From: Palsa-504 sp963808315
Lineage (GTDB): Bacteria > Actinomycetota > Actinomycetes > Streptosporangiales > Streptosporangiaceae
Assembly (NCBI GenBank): GCA_963808315.1
Contig: CAWEFK010000027.1
Span: 157,474 to 221,473 of the forward strand
Direction of reading: 5' to 3'
Length of the DNA stretch: 64,000 nt
Part shown: in pieces, positions 53,164-62,166 of the stretch
How positions within the stretch are numbered: the stretch's first letter is position 1
Layout of the letters: every line of letters begins with the position of its first letter
Made by a program: the position numbers and the translations under genes
The notes under the pieces: model-generated
Told to the model about the DNA's origin: nothing
What the model saw: only the letters and a program-made list of their open reading frames with translations
Databases searched by the model: none

Positions 53164-55380
53164 CTAAGTTCGCTCGCGCCAATGGGTAGTGATGTAGCGG
53201 TGCGCCTGTTCGCCGTCGAGCGGTCGCGTAGAGTTGCCGCTGCGGACGTATAGCACCTTGTCGTTTCCGTTTTTAACCCATACGGCTCGTGGCGCTGCAG
53301 GCATGCGCAATGTGCATACCTGAGTCTCGCCAACCGTGGGAAATTCGATGCTAATTCGGGCGCACAGGTCTGTACCGACCGCAGGATTAAGGAGGTTACG
53401 CAGGAATAGCTCATAGCCGTCTAGATTGGGCTTTGGCAGTGTGTCCAAGTCCCGATCCAGGCCCACGGGATTCCCGTTGTCGTCTACGCCTATGACCAGT
53501 ACCCCTCCATGCGCGTTCATGAAGCCCGCCGCTGTCTTCACGACGACGCTTTCTAGCACCTTGTCTGATGATCCCGCTGGCTGGTTGGACCTCACTCTCT
53601 GCTTGAACTCCAACGTTGGGCCTTCGCCGTCGCTTATGAGGTCCGCGATATTACTAGTACGTCGCCCTCCTTCCTGGACCACATCATCAAGGAAGTCGTT
53701 GACTATTTGGGCTAGTTCAGCCCGTCTGTACTCCAAGAACGCCTGGAAGTTATCTAGCTTCCAGAGTTCGGTATCGATTGGAATACCTTGCGCGGTCAAC
53801 GCCTCAAAGCCCCTAGACTTCACGACATCTGGCAAATAGACGGCCGGTGCCTTGGAGCTGATAGAACGGCTTTGGCTACCACCGACAAAGGCGAGGTTCG
53901 CAATCTCGTTGAGATTATTTGCCTCATAGTCTCCGGCGACCGCCTTTGGAAAAATGTGATGAGTCTGAATGTAATGAGATTTTCCGGAATTAGTGAGTGA
54001 GATAGCTAGCCCGCTTCGCCAATCTTTCGCACCCGCACGTTTGACGGCCAAGTACGCAGTCTGGAAAAGGGGATTACGAGGGCCACGCCCAGCGAAATCG
54101 GTTGCGGTGAAGCGAATCCGCCCGAACTGATTCTTTACGAGATCAAGAAGTTCTCTCGCGCCGCCTTTGCGCCGGAGGATGGTCGCAAGATCTACATCGA
54201 GGATGGTCTCGCTCGATCCTCGGGAATAATGACCAGTGGCGTTAGCGACGAATAGCCAGTGCAAGAGCTGCCGTTCCTCATCCTCGGAGAACTGGAAGTT
54301 ATTGCTCACAGCCAACACGGCAATCGGGATTACCAGCAGAGGTGACGAGAGCAGCGACTCATCTTCGATTCCGGCATTCGCTCGCAGGAACCTCACAGCG
54401 AAGCGAAGGCCGTCTTTTGCCTTCTCCCAAGAGTTCTCCATCTCTGGCACGCTGATGCTTGCGACGGTACGGAATCTGCTCTGTCCGGTGGCAAAGACGA
54501 CTAGCGTGCGTACCAGCAGACCGGGATCGAAGGTAAACCACTCCTTCTCGCACTCTTCTGCGAATTCCTCAAATTTATCCAAGGCACCTGGCCACCGAGC
54601 GGTTATCTGCGCCATAGCTAGGTCCGAACCGCGCAGCTTCATACCGAGGGAATTCACGCGAACGAAGATCTCGGCAACCTCTTCGTAGGAAAGATCACGC
54701 TCCAGTACGTGCATGACGTACTGGTAGTCACCGATCTTCTTAACCCCCTGCAGGCGCTGGCTGTACCGCTCATAGCGGGGATCATCTGGCGAATCCACGA
54801 GCCTCTTCAATAGATCCCACTCGCGAACCTTCGGGTTGAAGATGTCCGACACCTTGACCCAGCGCGGATCGGACAAAAGGGCGCGGGAAGCGACGACGAA
54901 GGTCCGATTCTGCACACGCTCCTGCACGCTGCGACTGTCCCCGTTCAGGTCGGGATCCTCATCGACGCCTAGATCAGCGAGAGGTTCGTCATCGTCAACC
55001 TCCGTGACCTCCGTCGGAGGTCCCTCGGGGTGGTCGAGGTTGAAGGCGATCTCCACCGGCCGCACGCGGTTCTTGAACTTAAGCGGCTCTCCCCTAAGCA
55101 CGGCCGTCAGGGATGTCAACCGCTGCTGACCGTCCAAGAGCAGCTTGTGGCTACCGAAGACGCTCATCCTTTGCTCGATTGCAAGGTCACGAGACGGAAT
55201 GTCCTCGGTGGTCTCCCACACCAGGATCGCTCCCGACGGGTAGCCCCGGTACAGCGAATCGAGCAAATCCCGCACTCGCGTCACCGGCCAAACGTAGCGG
55301 CGCTGCAACTCAGGCAACCGCAGCTCGCCACGATCGATCATGTCAACTAGCTCTCGTACGGTGATGTCGATCTTAGGCAT
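53164..55380 (-). CDS. DUF262-HNH-AlbA_2 fusion, candidate defence nuclease
   Basis: A 738-residue protein with three parts. Residues 1-110 are DUF262 (GmrS/ParB-like): RLPELQRRYVWPVTRVRDLLDS and nucleotide motif DGQQR (83-87). Residues about 220-570 resemble the central part of DUF262 proteins with an HNH-type site: H474/H475 in THHIFPKAV and DYEANNLNEIANLAFV. Residues 588-735 are an AlbA_2/Schlafen-like domain: PTLEFKQRVR, GFMNAHGGVLVIGVDDNGNPVGL, YVRSGNSTRPL. DUF262-HNH proteins include the GmrSD, BrxU and SspE type IV restriction enzymes; the C-terminal AlbA_2 fusion is unusual. ATG 55380 is chosen because the upstream 64 codons lack similarity. GC is visibly lower than in neighbours, a sign of transfer. 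Confidence 0.85.
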   Translation of the reverse strand: MPKIDITVRELVDMIDRGELRLPELQRRYVWPVTRVRDLLDSLYRGYPSGAILVWETTEDIPSRDLAIEQRMSVFGSHKLLLDGQQRLTSLTAVLRGEPLKFKNRVRPVEIAFNLDHPEGPPTEVTEVDDDEPLADLGVDEDPDLNGDSRSVQERVQNRTFVVASRALLSDPRWVKVSDIFNPKVREWDLLKRLVDSPDDPRYERYSQRLQGVKKIGDYQYVMHVLERDLSYEEVAEIFVRVNSLGMKLRGSDLAMAQITARWPGALDKFEEFAEECEKEWFTFDPGLLVRTLVVFATGQSRFRTVASISVPEMENSWEKAKDGLRFAVRFLRANAGIEDESLLSSPLLVIPIAVLAVSNNFQFSEDEERQLLHWLFVANATGHYSRGSSETILDVDLATILRRKGGARELLDLVKNQFGRIRFTATDFAGRGPRNPLFQTAYLAVKRAGAKDWRSGLAISLTNSGKSHYIQTHHIFPKAVAGDYEANNLNEIANLAFVGGSQSRSISSKAPAVYLPDVVKSRGFEALTAQGIPIDTELWKLDNFQAFLEYRRAELAQIVNDFLDDVVQEGGRRTSNIADLISDGEGPTLEFKQRVRSNQPAGSSDKVLESVVVKTAAGFMNAHGGVLVIGVDDNGNPVGLDRDLDTLPKPNLDGYELFLRNLLNPAVGTDLCARISIEFPTVGETQVCTLRMPAAPRAVWVKNGNDKVLYVRSGNSTRPLDGEQAHRYITTHWRERT

Positions 55381-55684
55381 AATCGGTGACTCAACCCCAG
55401 TACCATATCGGTGAACGGATCCCAGACGGTATTCTACGCGGAAATCTGCCTGAGCGTCTCTCAGCTCCAAGCTTCCCCGAAGGGAAGCCAGATATGAATG
55501 GCTGCGATACGGTCGGTCCAACCAGGGTCTGGGTGCTCTGGCCCTGATCCTTGTCGAGGCGATGAAATCCATGATCGCTGGCCGGGCGGGATCCTAGGAT
55601 CCAGCAGGGCCTTGCCTGCTTATGCCGGTGTGAGGCATGTCTTGCTGGATTGCGCAGCTTACTGTCATAGCCTTGCTATTGAGC
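55381..55684. other. Intergenic, lower GC
   Basis: About 300 bp between the DUF262 gene and the GntR gene (both minus). It has a perfect 14-bp palindrome GGATCCTAGGATCC at 55589-55602. The promoter of the DUF262 gene should lie at the left end (CCATATCGG, GTATTCTACGCGG). No gene seen. Confidence 0.4.
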
Positions 55685-56092
55685 CTACGATGCTGCGGCA
55701 GACTGAGGCCCACATTTCACCATATGATTTACGCCATCGCGACTCAGTGGCTTGCTAGGGGCGAATGCCTCTTGGACCTGGGCGCGAGACGGCATCGTCC
55801 TCGAGGTAGAACCTTCGTCACTGAGCTTCGTCGCTTTGAGGTGGTCGCTCCCTGCCTGCTGTGTGGGAAAGTAGCCGTGTCCTGGGACGTGGTAGACGAT
55901 GCCCATGTCTGCCAGTTCGCGTAGTGCCCGGCCGGCTGTGTGCGCCGAGATGCTTAGCTTCCTGGTGAGCTCGGCCTTGGACGGGACTGGATCACGCGGA
56001 TCTGTCTTTCCGTTTTCCATGGTGTCCAGGACGGCGTAGGCGGTCTGCACCCACCGGCGCGGGTCGTTCCTGCCGAGGCCGATGTTCACCAT
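55685..56092 (-). CDS. GntR-type winged-helix regulator
   Basis: A 135-residue protein: DPRRWVQTAYAVLDTMENGKTDPRDPVPSKAELTRKLSISAHTAGRALRELADMGIVYHVPGHGYF, the GntR DNA-binding fold without a recognisable ligand domain. Short GntR proteins of this kind regulate transfer genes in actinomycete plasmids and integrative elements. ATG 56092 overlaps the stop of the preceding ATPase gene by seven bases. Confidence 0.82.
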   Translation of the reverse strand: MVNIGLGRNDPRRWVQTAYAVLDTMENGKTDPRDPVPSKAELTRKLSISAHTAGRALRELADMGIVYHVPGHGYFPTQQAGSDHLKATKLSDEGSTSRTMPSRAQVQEAFAPSKPLSRDGVNHMVKCGPQSAAAS

Positions 56093-56532
56093 TTGAGCTG
56101 TGCCCATACGATGCGGGTGCCGACGCCGGTCGTCTGGGCGCCCCAGGAGTCTGGGCCGGTGAGGGCTTCGACGATGTGCAGGCCGTGGGGCCGGCCGTCC
56201 TGTTGTCTGCTTCGCCAGGGACCGCCGGAGTCGTGGCACTCTATTCGGATGTGATGCTGGTGCAGTGCTACGCGGATGGTAAATGTCTGCCCGCGCGAGC
56301 GGCTGTGCAGGATCGCGTTGGTGGCGAGCTCGGATGCGATGAGCACGGCGTCATTGGTGACCGGGCAGTCCCCCAGGTGCCTGGCGACCTCGTGGCGGAC
56401 CGGGGATACCTGGTCGGCGGCGCCGTTAAAGGTCTCCGTGTATTCCGTCGCGGTCGCTGCCGTGCCCACGTTTGCGCTCCTTCGCTGGGAACCTGCGGCC
56501 TCGAGGGGTACCGGGCCGGGATGAGTTTTCAT
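56086..56532 (-). CDS. HATPase_c_2 ATP-binding (RsbW-like) protein
   Basis: A 148-residue protein with the GHKL ATP-binding fold: PVRHEVARHLGDCPVTNDAVLIASELATNAILHSRS (N-box), IRIECHDSGGPW (G1-like) and HGLHIVEALTGPDSWG then GTRIVWAQLKW. Common in actinobacteria beside XRE-DUF397 pairs, probably a serine kinase/anti-sigma-like regulator. GGAGG precedes ATG 56532. Divergent from the XRE gene. Confidence 0.85.
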   Translation of the reverse strand: MKTHPGPVPLEAAGSQRRSANVGTAATATEYTETFNGAADQVSPVRHEVARHLGDCPVTNDAVLIASELATNAILHSRSRGQTFTIRVALHQHHIRIECHDSGGPWRSRQQDGRPHGLHIVEALTGPDSWGAQTTGVGTRIVWAQLKW

Positions 56533-56592
56533 CGTGCCTCCGGGGGCGTACGGTGGACAGCGGCTACGACTCGCTGTGCTGGCGGGGAAGCC

Positions 56593-57438
56593 ATGAGTGA
56601 CACAGGCAGCCCGGTTGTGTGGGGGTGTGACATGTCTCCGAAGCTCGATCCCCCGCGTGCCTTGATGGATTTCGCGGAGGAGCTGAAGGCGCACCGCGGG
56701 AAGGCCGCGATGAGCCGGGATGAGCTGGCGGCGCAGGTGAATTACAGCGCGTCGCTGATCGCGATGATCGAGTCAGGTAAGCGGATCCCGTCGCGGAAGC
56801 TCGCGGATCTGCTTGATGTGGTGTTCGACGAACCGGGCACGTTTGCCCGGGCGGAGAAGCGGCTGCGCAACGTGCCGTTCCCTGCGTCGTTCCGGCCGTT
56901 TGCCGTATACGAGGCGGAGGCTACGGCGCTGCGCTGGTACGAGCATGCCTTGGTGCCTGGGTTGCTCCAGACCGAGAAGTATGCGCGGGCGGTGCTGTCC
57001 ACTCGGCCGAACACCACCGAGGACGAGATAGACGAGCTGCTGGCGGCCAGGATGACCCGTCAGGAGATCCTGTCGCGGGACAGCCCGCCGCTGCTGTACG
57101 TTCTGCTCGACGAGGGGGTGCTGCACCGGCCGGTGGCGCCAGATGACGTGATGCGCGCGCAGTTCCTCCAGCTGGCAGAGATGTCGTGGCGGCCGAACAT
57201 CACCGTGCAGGTCGTGCCCTATACGGCGGGCGGGCATTCGGGTCTGCTGGGGGCATTTATTATCGCGGAGCTGGGCGATTCCCCAGCTATCGTGTTTCTA
57301 GAGGATGCATGCGACGGGCGTGTGACCGAAGATGCAGCCATGATGGCTCAAGCTATGAGGAACTTTGACGCCTTGCGCTCCGAGGCCCTGCAGCGCGGTG
57401 TATCCAGGGACTTGATCGAGAAGGCAGCGGAAGGATGA
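56593..57438 (+). CDS. XRE-family regulator with DUF5753 domain
   Basis: A 281-residue protein. Helix-turn-helix at about residues 25-80 (LKAHRGKAAMSRDELAAQVNYSASLIAMIESGKRIPSRKLADLLD), then the DUF5753 domain (FRPFAVYEAEATALRWYEHALVPGLLQTEKYARAVL, VQVVPYTAGGHSGLLGAFII). Such genes pair with DUF397 genes; BldB/WhiJ-type systems in Streptomyces control development. Overlaps the DUF397 gene by four bases. Confidence 0.92.
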   Translation: MSDTGSPVVWGCDMSPKLDPPRALMDFAEELKAHRGKAAMSRDELAAQVNYSASLIAMIESGKRIPSRKLADLLDVVFDEPGTFARAEKRLRNVPFPASFRPFAVYEAEATALRWYEHALVPGLLQTEKYARAVLSTRPNTTEDEIDELLAARMTRQEILSRDSPPLLYVLLDEGVLHRPVAPDDVMRAQFLQLAEMSWRPNITVQVVPYTAGGHSGLLGAFIIAELGDSPAIVFLEDACDGRVTEDAAMMAQAMRNFDALRSEALQRGVSRDLIEKAAEG

Positions 57439-57623
57439 ACATGGAACCCCTCATCTGGCGCACGAGCAACTACAGCGGCAACAACGGCGGTGCCTGCATC
57501 GAAGTCGCGGATGCACCGGGCGCGGTACTGATCCGCGACACCAAGGACCGGGAAGGGCCTGTGCTCGCTGTTGGCGTCGAGGCATGGCGCAGGTTCGCGG
57601 CGAAGGTGAAGACCACCGCATAG
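57435..57623 (+). CDS. DUF397-domain protein
   Basis: Sixty-two residues: LIWRTSNYSGNNGGACIEVADAPGAVLIRDTKDREGPVLAVGVEAWRRFAAKVK, the full DUF397 pattern (W-x-KSSYS-like start, CVEVA-like core, V-RD-K-P, W-FLA-like end). Partner of the XRE gene, possibly as its antagonist. Confidence 0.93.
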   Translation: MNMEPLIWRTSNYSGNNGGACIEVADAPGAVLIRDTKDREGPVLAVGVEAWRRFAAKVKTTA

Positions 57624-57645
57624 GCTCCAGACCTTCGCGCCGCGA

Positions 57646-57912
57646 TCAGTCTCCGGCTTCGAAGTCCAGGTCGCGGTCCGTGGCGCGTTCCAGGATCCGT
57701 TCGGAGGGCGGGATCTCGGGCTTGGGCGGTTGGAGGATGGCGCCTGTGGATGGTGCGGGCCAAGGCGGGGAAGCCTGGCCGAGGTAGCCGTAGTCGGGAT
57801 CTTTGGCGGGGATCAGCAGGCTTTGGCGGGCGGCCAGCTTGTCGGCGAACGCGTGGTGCTGGGCGGCGAGGTCCTTGATCCACTGGCTGGTCTTCGGGGC
57901 CGGGTCATTCAT
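57646..57912 (-). CDS. Small protein downstream of the relaxase, unknown
   Basis: Eighty-eight residues, begins MNDPAPKTSQWIKDLAAQHHAFADKLAAR, with a Pro-rich acidic C-terminal half. It starts two bases after the relaxase stop and is on the same strand, so it is probably part of the transfer operon. No family recognised. Confidence 0.6.
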   Translation of the reverse strand: MNDPAPKTSQWIKDLAAQHHAFADKLAARQSLLIPAKDPDYGYLGQASPPWPAPSTGAILQPPKPEIPPSERILERATDRDLDFEAGD

Positions 57913-57914
57913 GC

Positions 57915-59780
57915 TCAGAGCGAGGTCGGCGGGCTGGGTTTGGGTGGCGGGCTCTGGTTCGGCTGAGCGGAGCGGGGGAACTGCTGATCGGGGTGGCGGC
58001 GGCGTAGCTCGGCGTCGGCGGCTACGGCTAGGTGGCGCTGGGCGCGGGTGGCGGCTTCCCAGTCGGTGCGGTCGGCCATGACGGCGGCGAACACATTCTC
58101 GCGCTGCCTGTAGATGTCGTGCAGGGCTTGGTAGCTGGCCGCCAGTTCCTGATGGCGGGCGGCGTCGGTGTCGTGGCCTTGTTTTTGGGCGGCGTAGGCT
58201 TCGGCGGCGGTGCTGAGGCTGGCCAGGTGGGCGTCGCGGGCGGCAGCGCGGGCCTGGCGGAGTTCATCGCCAACGTACTCGGGGGCCCAGGCGGTCTCGA
58301 CCGGGTAGGTGTCGCGCAGATGCAGGAGCCTGCCGTCGGGCATGCCGCGGATATCCGGACCGTCGGTGGGGCCTAGGGCGGCGAGGGCCTGGTGCCAGGC
58401 GGCCCGCGCTTCCGGGGTTGCAGTAGCGGGTTCGGGGCCGATCGGGTCGGCGGGATGGGCGTAGCCGGACAGTTCGCGCCAGGCGCCGATGGCGGCGGCT
58501 CGTTTCTGCCAGTCCAGCCGGGCGGAGGGGATGATCGGGGACCGGGCCGAGGGCGGCCAGTGCCCAGGGTTGGGGGTGGGCGACGGCGTGTTCGCCGATG
58601 CGGGCTGTGCGGGCGTCCATCAGGGTGGCGATTTCGGTGAGGTAGGCGCGGCGGTCGGGATCGGTGATCACGGGGATGCGGGCGGACAATGGTCCGGCTG
58701 GGCGGGGGACGAGCGAGGTGGTCCGGTGGCGTAGGCGGGCATCGAGGACGGCGGAGATGTCGCGGGCTCCGGTTAGGTCGCGTCCGGCGATCGCGGCGGT
58801 GAGGGCCTGGGCGGGGTCCAGGCCGGCGAGTTCGGCGGCGTGCAGGGTGCGCCATAGCCATCTGGACTGGTGGCCGGGGTCGGCGTGGTGGCCCGGAGGC
58901 AGGAGGGCAGCGAGCAGCTCGCGATAGCGCTGCTCGCGGAGCGGGGCGGTCTCGGCGGTCCAGATGGCGTGCAAGAGGGCGAGGTGATCGGCGTCGGCTA
59001 GGGCCTGGCGGTGGGTCTGGGTGGCGGACTGCTGCTGGCCGTCGCGGTTCAGGACGGCGGACAGCACGGTCAGCGCCCGGTCCGGGGGCGCGGGCAGGGC
59101 GGCCGGGGCGGGAAGGCTGGGTCGTTCGGAATGAATCTGGTCGTAGCGGGCCAGTTCGGGCGCGGGCCTGGGGCCGGGTAGCGGGTCGGCCTGGGTCGGC
59201 GAGGTGGTGAAGACGTAGGCGTGGTTGTGGTCGATGCCGCGGGTCAGGGCGACGTAGGCGTGCTGGCGGTCCTCGGTGCCGGTGATGACGGCGAGGCCGG
59301 TGTGGACGCTGCGGCCCTGGGCGGTGTGATTGGTGACGGCGTAGCCGAGCTCGGAGTTTTCGTAGTCGGCGAACAGGAAAGTGCGGTCGGTCCAGCGGCG
59401 CCGGCCGGTGCGGGGGTCGGCGTCCAGGGCCCGGCGGACGATCAGGCCGGCTTTGGTGACCGCCTCGATGCGGAGCAGGTCGCCGTTGGCCAGGGCGCGG
59501 CCGGGTTCGCCGGCCTCGGTGGCGTGGTCGTTGCGGGTGCAGATGATCAGGTCGCCGGGGCTGGCCTGGGCGCCGTGGGCGATGCTGACGGACGGCCTGC
59601 GGGAGACGACGCCAAGGGTGATGAGGTCGTCGCGGATGCGGCGGGATAGCTCGCGGCGCAGTTCGTGGCTGGCGGCCATCAGGAGGGTGTCGGTGCCGTT
59701 GGTGGACAGGGCGACGTAGGCGGCCGCGGCGGCGTCGGTCATCTGCTCGGGGGTGCCGCCGGTGATGCGGGCGTGCTGGT
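57915..59780 (-). pseudogene. MobF/TraA relaxase-helicase, C-terminal half (frameshifted, cut by a transposon)
   Basis: Read from 59780, the relaxase frame resumes as QHARITGGTPEQMTDAAAAAYVAL. It continues through helicase motifs of TraA/RecD type: GDLIICTRNDHATEAGEPGRALANGDLLRI, FLFADYENSELGYAVTNHTAQGRSVHTGLAVI and YVALTRGIDHNHAYVF. Near 58530 a frameshift separates GPVPDHPLRPAG from the continuation (RAAAIGAWRELSGYAHPADPIGPEPATATPEARAAW). The tail ends at 57915 with a coiled region. The upstream half is at 63519-64000. This is the conjugative nickase-helicase of the integrated element and is inactive as it stands. Confidence 0.85.
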
Positions 59781-59988
59781 TGTTGGACGGCGCTCAGGAT
59801 TCCGATGATCTGGGGGTTGTGGCGGCATTGGGGATGCCGATGGGGGTTTGCGGCTGAGCCGGCTGGGGGTGTCTTGGTGGGCGGCGGCACCTGGCCGATG
59901 ACGATGCTGTAGCGGATCCGCGTCACTGGTGTTGCGGGTAGGGCACGGGTGGGTGCGCGCCGGCAAGGTGAGCGAGTCGGATGAGGCG

Positions 59989-60032
59989 CGGCCCTCCCCG
60001 TGATCTTTTTGGCGAAGCTCTGGGGAGGGCCG
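59989..60032. terminator. Hairpin between transposon left end and first gene
   Basis: CGGCCCTCCCC (59989-59999) and GGGGAGGGCCG (60022-60032) are perfect 11-bp arms with a 22-nt loop containing a T-run. It sits before the first gene and may shield the element from outside transcription or fold over the ribosome site region. Confidence 0.45.
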
Positions 60033-60055
60033 CTGGGTTGACGCTTGGAGGCGTC

Positions 60056-60658
60056 GTGCTCACGGTAAACGGTGACCGGGGTGTAGTCGAACGGCAGCTG
60101 GCAGGGGGGGAGCTGGAGTGCCCGTCGTGCGGCGGTGTGCTGAGCGGGTGGGGGCACGCGCGGCAGCGGGTGGTGCGGATGCTGGCCGGGCCGGATGAGG
60201 TGCTGGTACCGCGCAGGTCACGGTGCTGTCAGGGGTGCGGGGGCACGCACGTGCTGCTGCCGGCGCAGTTCTTGTCGCGGCGGGCGGATGCGGGCGCGGT
60301 GATCGGCGCGGCGCTGGAGGCGGCTGCCGCCGGGGCGGGGCACCGCAAGGTCGCGGCGGGGCTGGGCCGCCCGGCACCGACGGTGCGGGGGTGGCTGCGC
60401 CGGTTCGCGGGCCGGGCGGAGCAGGTGCGGGTGTTCTTCGCTGTGCTGCTGGCCAGGACCAGCCCGGACCCGGTGATGCCGGCCGGGGCGGCCGGGCCGG
60501 TGGCTGCTGCGGTGTCGGCGGTCGCGGGCGCGGCGGCTGCGGTGGCGCAGCGCTGGCCCGCGGTCGGTGCGGTGCCGGTGTGGGCGGCGGCCTCAGCGGC
60601 CAGCGGCGGGCTGCTGCTCGCGCCGGGCTGGCCGCCGGCCGGGTGCAACACGAGCTGA
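60056..60658 (+). CDS. DUF6431-like zinc-ribbon/HTH protein of the transposon
   Basis: A 200-residue protein. N-terminal zinc-ribbon-like cysteines (ECPSCGGVLSGWGH and SRCCQGCGGTH) and a helix-turn-helix region (HRKVAAGLGRPAPTVRGWLRRFAGRAEQVR), then an Ala-rich hydrophobic tail. Similar proteins precede DDE transposases in actinobacterial transposons and may help bind ends or targets. GTG 60056 follows GGAGG. Confidence 0.75.
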   Translation: MLTVNGDRGVVERQLAGGELECPSCGGVLSGWGHARQRVVRMLAGPDEVLVPRRSRCCQGCGGTHVLLPAQFLSRRADAGAVIGAALEAAAAGAGHRKVAAGLGRPAPTVRGWLRRFAGRAEQVRVFFAVLLARTSPDPVMPAGAAGPVAAAVSAVAGAAAAVAQRWPAVGAVPVWAAASAASGGLLLAPGWPPAGCNTS

Positions 60659-60729
60659 CCCGTTACGCGCTGCCGGGCGGGCGCGCGATGGTGTCCCGGT
60701 CATCACCGGTGTGACCGAGGAGGTGCCCG

Positions 60730-62166
60730 ATGGGCATGAGCAAGGCCGAAGAAGAAGAACAGGTACGGCTGGAACGGGCCCGGGCAGTGGGGCTGTTCCG
60801 GTACATGCTGATCAGGGAGGCCGCTGATCCCGCGCTGTCCACGCGGCAGCGGGGCAAGCTGGTGCGGGAGATCGCCGCGCGTGAGCACACCGACCCGTCG
60901 GGACGGCCGGTGCGGCTGACCCGGTGGACGCTGGATGTGTGGATCCGCAGGTGGCGCCAGGACGGGTTCGACGCTCTGGTCCCGTCGCCGCGCCAGTGTG
61001 CGCCGCGGACCCCGCCGGAGGTGATGGAGCTGGCGGTGGCGCTGAAGAAGGAGAACCCGGCGCGGACCGCGGCCCAGGTGCAGCGGATCCTGAAAGCGCA
61101 GTCCGGGTGGGCGCCGGATGAGACGACGATCCGGCGGATGTTCACCCGGACCGGGCTGACCGCGCTGACCCCGGCCGTGCCGGCGTTCGGGCGGTGGGAG
61201 GCGTCGCGGCCCAATGAGATCTGGACCGGGGATGCGATGCACGCGATCCGGCTGGGTGGCCGCAAGACCTACCTGTTCGCGTTCATCGACGATCATTCCC
61301 GCGCGGTGATGGCCGCCCGGTTCGGGTTCGCCGAGGACACCATCCGGCTGGCCGCCGCGCTGCGCCCCGCCCTGGGATCCAGGGGGATCCCGGCGCACGC
61401 CTACGTCGATAACGGCAGCGCTTTCGTAGACGCGTGGCTGCTGCGCGCTTGCGCCAAGCTGGGCATCAAGCTGATCCACAGTCAGCCCAGAAGGCCGGAA
61501 GGGAAGGGAAAAATAGAAAGATTTTTCAGGACTGTGCGGGATCAGTTCCTGGTCGAGCTTACCGAGGAGCGCGCCGCCCGGATCGCGGACCTGGCCGAGC
61601 TGAACAAGCTGTTCACCGCCTGGATCGAGACGGTCTACCACGTCCGGGTGCATTCGGAGACCGGGCAGCCGCCGCTGGCCCGGTGGGAAGCCGGCGGCCC
61701 GTTCCCGCGTCCGGCAGACGGGGACCTGGCTGAGGCGTTCCGCTGGTCCGAACGGCGGACCGTGACCAAGACCGCGACCGTGTCCTTGCACGGCAACGTG
61801 TACCAGGTGGATCCGGCGCTGGCCCGCCGGCGTGTCGAGCTGGTCTTCGACCCGTTTGACCTGACCGTCCTGTTCGTGCGGTGCGACGGCAAGGACGCCG
61901 GGACCGCGACCCCGCATCACATCACCCGGCACTCCCACCCCAGGGCCCGCCCGGAAGACCCCGGCAGCGGTGACGACGCCCCCCGCGCCACCGGCGTGGA
62001 CTACATCGCCCTGCTCGGCGAGCAGCACGACCGGCAAAGGGAACGCGCGGTCAACTACTACGCCCTCATGCCCGGCGCGGGCAGCCACGACGCCCCGCCC
62101 GGCTCCGGGGCGCAGGGCCAGGGGCAGGACGGGCGGGATGCAGGCGAGGAGGACGGCCGTGGATGA
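60730..62166 (+). CDS. DDE transposase, Mu/TnsB/IS481-like
   Basis: A 478-residue transposase. N-terminal helix-turn-helix segments (LTRWTLDVWIRRWRQDGFDALVP, RTAAQVQRILKAQ) precede an rve catalytic core with D168 in IWTGDAMHAIR, D227 in AYVDNGSAFVDAW and E263 in KGKIERFFRTVRD. A Mu/TnsB-type C-terminal beta domain follows (VTKTATVSLHGNVYQVDPALARRRVELVFDPFDL). AGGAGG precedes ATG 60730. The end overlaps the accessory gene by eight bases. Confidence 0.9.
   Translation: MGMSKAEEEEQVRLERARAVGLFRYMLIREAADPALSTRQRGKLVREIAAREHTDPSGRPVRLTRWTLDVWIRRWRQDGFDALVPSPRQCAPRTPPEVMELAVALKKENPARTAAQVQRILKAQSGWAPDETTIRRMFTRTGLTALTPAVPAFGRWEASRPNEIWTGDAMHAIRLGGRKTYLFAFIDDHSRAVMAARFGFAEDTIRLAAALRPALGSRGIPAHAYVDNGSAFVDAWLLRACAKLGIKLIHSQPRRPEGKGKIERFFRTVRDQFLVELTEERAARIADLAELNKLFTAWIETVYHVRVHSETGQPPLARWEAGGPFPRPADGDLAEAFRWSERRTVTKTATVSLHGNVYQVDPALARRRVELVFDPFDLTVLFVRCDGKDAGTATPHHITRHSHPRARPEDPGSGDDAPRATGVDYIALLGEQHDRQRERAVNYYALMPGAGSHDAPPGSGAQGQGQDGRDAGEEDGRG

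Noticed and set aside
58373..60157. 594-codon Pro/Arg-rich minus-strand frame
   Set aside because: Mostly a shifted-frame shadow of the relaxase. Only its first-part sequence just after the frameshift near 58530 is genuine relaxase continuation.
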